A program made the position numbers and the translations under genes. From Cristatella mucedo (lineage: Eukaryota; Bryozoa; Phylactolaemata; Cristatellidae), in the NCBI GenBank assembly GCA_009760855.2, contig WPIO01000130.1, forward strand, positions 242,501-306,500: a DNA stretch of 64,000 bases, written 5' to 3'. A model generated the notes under the pieces. It was not told the origin of the DNA and made no database searches. It worked only from the letters and a program-made list of their open reading frames with translations. Shown here one piece after another: positions 22,901-31,900 of this stretch; positions within the stretch are counted from its first letter, which is position 1; each line of letters starts with the position of its first letter.

Positions 22901-25499
22901 CGAGTAGTGAAAAGAGACTATCTGTTTATTGCTCTTACATGTAAATATATTCGAGCTGGCTGAATCGCCGAAGTTGAAGGAATGCAGCTGAGGCAGGCAA
23001 CAGCCCCTACTTCAAAGGCCAGACGTTGTGTCAACTGCCGAGTCAACTACCCAAATACCGGCCGCAGGTGAGGCAAACAATAGTGGCCGGACATTACGCC
23101 AATTACAGCAGCAGCAAGCATACACAACGTAGGATACTCATTAGTTGTAAACGTGAATGATGTATAGGTGCTTACATATTTCCCTAGTGATGGCTGTTAG
23201 TGTGCATGGTCTCACATCAACTCTCTAACTGGTTTGAAACATGCAGTTGTACATTGATGTATCTTAATTAAAGGCATTATTCGTAGGCTTAAGCAGTGTC
23301 AACATTTAAAGTTTTGTAATGTTCTTACTGACCTTATGGTCGTTAATGTGTGTGGGTTGTTTTTGCTCATGCTATTCGACGAAGTATGGATGTACCTTCC
23401 CGAGCCAATCTTTGGTCACGGTCAGTAGTATGATGTATTGGTTGCTATCCGAAACAATCTTCCCATGGTCTACCTGTCGATGAGTCATTGTGGCTGAACT
23501 TTTGCAAAGCTAAACGATTATATGAACGGTCTTTAATTTTAAATTGAATATCGAGAATCTCGTGGGCATAGATAATTAATAATAATACTAATAATAAGTT
23601 TTTATATAACATGCTAAGAGAACTAAATCTCTATTCAGGTGCTTTAAAAATCCTGTGGAAAAGAAGAAGAAAATCAAGAGTTAATGATATGCAAGGTAAC
23701 AGGCTTAGAAAATATGCAAAAGTTTGCAAGTGTCAAGCTTACACAGGCATTCCAAGCCTGCAAGAGGACACTCAGGCCCAATGGTTAGTAATATGCACTG
23801 ATTCGTCCACAGGTAAGCATCCAAAGCACATGGGAACAAAAAAGACAAGACTTACTTAGGCACAGAGAAGCTGAGCAGAAAAATACATCTTTAGCTGAGA
23901 CTTGGTGAAAGCTGGAGACGTGATGCAGATTCACTGCATAGAGGTGACAGAAGCCGGAAGCAAGTTCCACACTTTCGGTGGGCCCAATTGCTAAAAGATT
24001 CAATTTAGTCCGAGGGATGGCAAAGACGTCTGGAAGTCAAGAAGCAGGTGGTGCGAGAGCCGATGAGTAAACAGGTCGGATAGGTATGCAAGTAAAACTA
24101 CCTGCGGCCTGAGAGAGAATCTTGAAGTCAATTCGTTGCTCGATAGGGAGCCAGTGACACTCCTTCAGAAGAGGTGATGCGGTAGCTGTGCCGCAGACAA
24201 CAAACCAGCCAAGCAGGTGAGTTTTACACCAGACGGGACGATGGGCACAGACCAGGAGGCCTGAATGAAGGCAATTGCTATAATCTAGACACGATGTCAT
24301 TAGTGTGTAGACTAGTTTGGCTGCTGTACCCTTGATACCACAGTCATGCATTTGTGGCATCCCTTCTCGACGTCTGTAGCTAACTACTCGAAGGTCTTAC
24401 CGACCTGCACTGACTCCCCACCAAGCAGCAGATCGACATTCACTCACTTTTAGGTCCCTTCATTTCTCTTGCTCAGGCAGGCCTACCTATCCAAAATACT
24501 GCCTAATAAGGCATAGCATCGTATCACGCACTTTTCTGACTCAAGTCGACCAGCTGTGCCTCTAACCAACCTCAAGTCACTTGGAAACAGTACCTTTGGG
24601 TCATACAATAATAATAATAATAAATTTGTATAACCCTTAAGGAAATTAATTTCTTTCTAGGCATTTTACACATGCTGCAAAGTAAGCATGGCCATATTGT
24701 TGGTGGTCACTGGCACAGTGTCAATATGCATATTACGGTAAGTGGTAGCATGCAAAGTGTCAGCACACATAAGCCTACAAAGGACACATCACAAAGACCC
24801 ATGCAGTTGGTAAGAGCTTCATTTTTCAAATGTCGTCAAGTCAGGGAATGCAGTCATGACGTCAGTAAGGAGTGAGTTCCAGGCTTTGGGAACGTTCAAA
24901 CGAAAGGTCTGGTTTCCAGAGGATTTGAGGTTGGCCTGAAGCACAACTAAAGGATTCGAGTCAGAAGAGCAGGTGGTATGATGCCTGCGCTGAATAGAGA
25001 GTGGATCTGATAGGTAGGCTGTAGCCAGAGAATATGTAATTTATTAGCCGATTTAACAGCCAAATTTGTATAGCAGCAACAGAAGAGCCTTAATGGCTAT
25101 CCCCACTGGTAGCATCTGGCAATAAAGGATTGCTGCTGCAAGATTCGAACCCACGACCTCGGTCGTGAAGAGAATGAAAGAACCTGAATGTGAGAGACAA
25201 AACCTTGAAGTCAGTATGTTGCTTGATGGGAAGCCAGTGCAGGTCAGCGAGAAGTGGTCTAATGGGGCAACTACCGCTCACGACAGACAAACCTAGCCGC
25301 AGAGTTTTGCACCAACTGTCAGCCCCTGATTGCTGAGGCAACTAGACCAGTCACCAGTGGTGTCCCTCAAGGGTCCGTCCTCAGTCTGTTTCTGTTCTTT
25401 ATTTATACTCAACCTCTAGGGAAAATGCTTTGGGCCTGCAGCAAACAAATGTAAAGCGCCTAGAAAGAGATTGAGTTCTCTGAGGGCATTTTATCAAGT

Positions 25500-25531
<32 letters not shown>

Positions 25532-25920
25532 AGAATAAGCTATCACTTGTATGCTGCCAACACTCAGCTGTATTTGTCATTAAAACTATCAGAATCTGCT
25601 GCAGTAACTGATAGACTTGATGCTTGCATTGCCGACATCCGATCCTGAATGTCGGAAAATGTGTTGAAACTAAATGAAAATAAACTGAACTGCTGCTTGG
25701 CAGCCTGGTGACAAGGGGAGGCCGGAGGCAATGGCCAGTCACTAAGCAAGACTGTCAGGCTTGCTTAGGTGACCAGTTGAGTTGAGCCAGCAGCCCAACA
25801 GAAGTTGGTGCATCGGAAGCAGCATCCTGCCATTTAATAGCCTGGCATCAGAGAGAGAAAAAAAGAGAGAGATAAAGTGAAAGAGAGCAAGACAAACTGA
25901 CAGAAACAAAGAGAGAGAGT

Positions 25921-25952
<32 letters not shown>

Positions 25953-28900
25953 AAGCAAAAGTCTTAGAAAGCAACCATCATCGCATTACTTACTATACAA
26001 TATATCACCTCACATTATGTGCTAAAGAATGCATGTGCTCAAATGTCGTGTGCCACCGCAATGGTTATGCTATGAGAATGCTTGCCTTTTCTCTGCCATC
26101 GGATGAAATCGAAACTCTTTCTGAGCTGGTACCTCCAGCAGCCCATTGTAAGAAGCATACTCCAACAAGCACTTGAGCCCAAACAGTGCCGATACTTCGT
26201 GGCTAATAGGAGTGTCCAGTATGACCATCACTGCATGCTTCCGGCTGTCATAATGAGCTGTATATGCATGGGAATCACTGTACTTCAGCCGGGGGAATTT
26301 CTGCAAGGACGACACACGTGTCATGCAGCATCAACCACCTGCTGCCTGCCACAAGCAAACAAACAGTAGCACTGTCATCCAGCAGACAGAGCCGAGCTCA
26401 CCTCAGAAGGAGACTGCAGCACCCAGGAGGCATCGGCAAAGGCACACTGGCTCGTCGTCGTGTTGAGGGCCTTGACTCGTTTAAGACTCGTTTTCGCTCG
26501 TGGCCCTACCGGCTGAGAACAGTTACTCTATGAACGGCATTGGCTATGTCAATATGAGTGAAATTAACAAGGCTAGAGCTGCATGGCTCTGTTAACACTA
26601 CAGAGCCACGGCAACTGGCAAGCTGGCTAAACGGCGTATTTGACAGATTGACATACAGGCTTTGCTGAGCTGCCGTGAGCTGCCATGCTTTCAAAGCTAG
26701 GAAGCAGAAACTGCATCTCTCATTTAATTGGTTGCAAATGTGTCCTGTAAAGCTCGATGACAGATCTAGTCAGAGCTGCTATTGTGTGAGACCTCGAGTA
26801 AGAAATCTGATGAACTCCCAAAAAAATGCACAACGCTGACCACAGTGTACTTTCTCTGCATGATTGCCAACAATGCAATAAGATTTACTCAGACCGTTGC
26901 AGCCTGCAAGCCTAGATCTCTGGATCAGCAGCCGGGCTAAGCTGTTGGAGCTGCACCTGATGCAATTGTCATAAAAATTCCACACTGTCGTTTTGTTGGC
27001 ATTGGATCCTGTCGATAAAAGACTGGTCGAGCTGGGATCGGCAGAGAACGTGAGTCGGAGAACGCTGTTTTTTTCTTCGCGGGCTGCTCTCGCATTAACT
27101 GCAGCCAGTGAGAGAACAAACCCAGATCACCATATATTTATCTTTCATCACGGATTAAGCCAGTTCGTTATCTGGAATTTTGACGACACTTTTCCACAAA
27201 GTGGACTGCATTTTCCAGATGATTCTTGTGGTCCTTTTCAAAATTCTGATTTAAGATAGCCCATACACTTCTGTTATTGGATTTTCGGCCCAATCCATCT
27301 GGGCTGCCATTTTGTAATTTTCCAACAAACAGGGAAGATCGAGTTGAGAATGCTGGAAGACCACATTAATCCCTCACCATTTCCCCACCCACCAACGGCC
27401 TATTAAGGGGATTAGTCTGTGTCCTCAGGACATAAAAAGGTAGGCTGATTTAACAGCCTCATTATGTAGAGGCAGAAGAGCTTTCACTGCTATCACGACC
27501 GCATAGTACTTTACGATCATTTGCCACTCATAAGTACATCTTTAGCAGCATTACTGATGTCTAGAAACCGTCATTAATCAAAGCTAACTTTGCCGATCGT
27601 ATTTTCCACTATCTGATGACGACTTATTCAAAAATAAGCAGGAATATATCCGAATGATTCACTATAATTTACCGCTAATGCACTGAAACTTCAAGGCTGT
27701 GCAAAATGAAATCAGTAAACCATATAGTGCTTAAGGAGTTAGAACCAAAATCAACTGGCAGAAGATGGATTTAAGAGAATGCTCGTGCACTTGTAATTCG
27801 CACCACAGTGTGCAATCAAGCAGTGCAAGAGCGGGTGATTGGCAACTATGCACTGTACAGACATTATTCTCGCTAAAGAATTAGGGGCTCGTCTGTAAAG
27901 TCACACCTAACCCCCAGAATAGCTACTACCTACTACAGTCGCTACAATCCTACATGTGCAATAAAGTGAAACAAGCATGAAAAACAATGGTCATTATTTG
28001 ATTCGTTATTTAGCAGTCCTGGAAGTAGGGCCACAAAGAATAAACTAAAATAAGCAAGATCTAGAAACGAAACGACAGGTACACATGACATTGCAAATCC
28101 AATATGGCTACATACCTGAGTTCGTAGGCATGGGGTGCTAGCATACAAACTTGCTTTATCCTGAGAATCAGCACAAGTCACAAGAATTTAAAAAATCAAA
28201 GCCACAAATTCTACCTCACAGTAGTTGGAGTATGAGCAAGCAATAACGTTTGCTAATTGTGCTTGCTGCCACCTTGGTTTGTCTATTTAGAGTGAAAACA
28301 TTCAAAATTACCTTGGTTGGTTGCTTCAAGTGGGTTCGTAAACAGTTGTAGTTTCTGAAGGGCAGTCGTTGCAGCAAAATTAGAACACGGCAAAGTAAGA
28401 ATTTTGAATGTTCCAGGTAACCCATTCTCAAAGCAATGCAATTCTACTACGACTGCTGCAAGTTTTGTAACATGCTCATCTACTGTAACATGATTCATTA
28501 CACATGTAGGGCAAATATCAATGCCCTGTAGGTAGGGGACTGCAGGTTAGCACTGCAAACGTGCAATCTTGGACATCCCTCTAATTACCAATGGTCACCG
28601 GTCATATGGTCGATGGTCTGTAAGCGGAGGAATGGAACAGCTAATCTATTGTCCACACAGGAACTGAGGGCGCGAACAGGCTGAAACTAGTGTAGCAGTT
28701 CAGCTAGGTACCTAGGAGCCAAGCCGTGGCGGGCCTTGTGGGTCAGCGTAAGAACTTTGCTCTGTATCCGTTTCTCAACCGGCATCCATTCTAGCTATTT
28801 TAGCAAAGGAGACACATGCTCAAACCTCTGGGACTTGAAGACTAGCCTTACAGCCATATTCATAGTCAGCTGCGGTGGCCTAGTTGCTTTCTTTGGTAGC

Positions 28901-31900
28901 CCAGCCAAAAGGGAATTACAATAGTCAAGCCGAGACAGAACTTAAGAGCTAGTTAAATTATTTGAAAGCCAATGTGGAAGACAGCTCCTAATCTTGGATA
29001 GGGATCGGACGTGATGGCTAGCTGTAGAAGTAGTCTTCTGAATGAAGCTTTTAAAATTTAGCCTGCTGTCGAAAACACCTAAATTTCGAGCACATGGTCA
29101 TGGTCGCACAATAGCATCACCTATTAGAAGAGCAAAGCCTTTTAATCCAACCACACGCTTAGGTTGTCCTATGAGCAGCAGTTTGGTTTTATCGTCATTT
29201 AGTTTCAATAAGGATTCCGACATCCAGGATCGAATGTCGGCAAGGCAAGCATTCAGTTTCTCAGTTGCTGCAGCAGATTGCGACGGTTTGAATGGCAAAT
29301 ACAGCTGAGTATCGTCACCATAAAAGTGATATCCTATTCCACAGGCCTTAGTCACTTTTCCCAGAAGTTTAGTATAAATGAAGAACAGTAAGGGACCAAG
29401 TACGGACCCTTGAGGGACTCCACAGGTGACCAGTCTCGTGTGTGAGACCTGACCCCCACAAGACGGGAACGGGTCGTGGCAGACCAGCTGAACTCATATA
29501 TCGAAACCTCACACCTTGCCAGTAAGTTCCAGTCTGGCTTTAGAGCTAATCACTCCACAGAGTCAGCATTGCTTCGGGTATACAACGACCTACTTAGGAA
29601 TGCAGACATGGGTAGAGTGTCTCTGCTTGTTTTGCTCGATCTTTCGGCAGCTTTTGATACCATCGATCACAAAGTACTTCTAGAGCGCCTCTCATCTCGC
29701 CTGGGCATCACTGGCACTGCTCTGCAGTGGTTCAGGTCCTATCTCAGTGGGAGACTCCAGAGTGTTGACATGAATGGACAAAGATCATCTGAAGTACCTC
29801 TAAAATATGGAGTACCTCAGGGCTCTGTGCTAGGTCCGGTTCTTTTCACGGTTTATACTCTCCCTCTTGCTGATGTGATTGCCAAGCACAATCTAGGCTT
29901 TCACTTCTATGCGGATGACACTCAGTTGTACCTTTGCTTTAATCCCTCCCAGCCTTCGACCACCTCAAATTCTCTAAACTCACTTGCTGCATGCATTGAT
30001 GACATCCGCACATGGATGGCAGCTAATTTTCTAAAACTAAACGATGATAAAATTAACTTACTAGTTATGGGCAAACCCAGTGTGATTCAGAGATTGGAAA
30101 GGCTGACTCTCAAAATTGGCTCTGCCAGCATATCTCCAGTTTAATCAACTCGAAATCTAGGTGTCATATTCTAAAGCGACCTCTCGTTAGACGACCATAT
30201 CAGCTCCACAGTCAAATCTGCCTATTTTCAGCTTCATAACATTGCTAAAATTCGGGCTTGTTTAGATAAGGATACCACGTCCAAGTTGGTCCATGCATTC
30301 GTGACATCTCGTCTCGACTTCTGCAACTCACTGCTTACTGGTCTACCAGCATGTGCGATCAGGCGATTGCAGCTGGTGCAAAACTCTGCAGCTAGGCTTG
30401 TCTGTCGTGAGCGTCGCAGCAGACACATTACACCACTTCTCGCCGACCTGCACTGGCTACCAGTCAAGCAATGGATTGACTTCAAGGTTTTGTTGCTCAC
30501 TTTTAGGTCCCTTCATTCTATGGCTCCAGCCTATCCGTCAGATATACTACCCCATCAGGCCAAGCGTCGTACCACCCGCTTTTCGGAATCCAACAGTCTA
30601 GAAATACCTCATACAAACCTTAAATCCTTTGGAGACCGTGTATATAGTTCGTATGCTCCCAAAGCCTGGAACTGCCTCCCGACCTGCGTCAGAACATCCC
30701 CTGACCTGACCACATTTAAAAGGAACTTAAAAACACCTATTTAGGACAGCATTTAGTGGGTCCCTGTGATTCGTCCTTGATGTGCTTATGCGTGCTGACA
30801 CTGTGCATGCTGCCACTAACCAAATTTGCATGCTGACCCTGTGCATGTCACCCCTAACCATATTATTCATTTTGTTTGTTTTTCAAGCATAATTTCAAGT
30901 GTGATGAGAACCATTCAATTGCATTTCAATTTGCAGCAAATGTAAAGCGCCTAGAAAGAGATTAAGTTCTCTGAGGGCGCTTTATCAAGTGCATTATTAT
31001 TATTATTATTAAGACACGGATTGAACATGATCAGACAAGTGCAATTTAAACCACGCCAGTGCCTCATCTGCCAGACCGATCGTTGTTCTCAATCGTTCAA
31101 GTAGAACATCGTGATCAATGGTGTCGAAGTCAGCTGACAGATCTAGCAGAGCTAGGGCAGTGACATTCCCTTCATCGTTGCCATGTAGAATGTCAGTGTT
31201 AACATGGAGGAGAGCAGTTTCTGTGGAGTGCTGCCTCTTGAACCCTGATTGAAATGTTTCCGACATTTTGTTCTTTTCAATATGTGCAACCAGCTGCTTA
31301 GCGACAATTTTTCAAGAATCTTCGAAAAGAAAGGAAGAAGGGAAACTGGGCGATAGTTTACGAGGACCTCTGTTTCTAATCCAGGCTTTTTAAGTAGGGG
31401 TCTAACGATTGCCGATTTGAAGGACTTGGGGACGACCCCTTTTCCCAAAGAAGCATTAAAAATCTCGGTTATGGCAGGGCTAAGTTGGTCTGCCAGCGAA
31501 GATCACAGAGATGATGGTATAGGGTCTTCAGGAGACGAACTCTTTTTGCTAGACCTTGTTAAGGTAGCCTAATCGCATGCAGAAACCTCGGAAAACCTTT
31601 TAAGGAAGGTCATAGGTTGTAATTCTGCAATTGGTTTAGTCGGAGGGGGTTTTATGGAGGCATGAATGTGCACAATGTTTTCAGTAAAGAAGGCCGAAAA
31701 CTTTTCGGCTGAGCCCTTAATATCTGGGGAGTCCTCATTGGGAGCTAAGCATTGGCCAGTAAATAGTTTGCTGTCTTATAAATCTGTTTAGAGTCCGACT
31801 GGCGGGAATTCAGCTTTCGAGTGTAAAAAAGACCTGGCTTTTTTAAGCTTCCGGGTGTAAAGTCGAAGGAAGTCTTTGAAATTGACTAGATCTGCATCAG

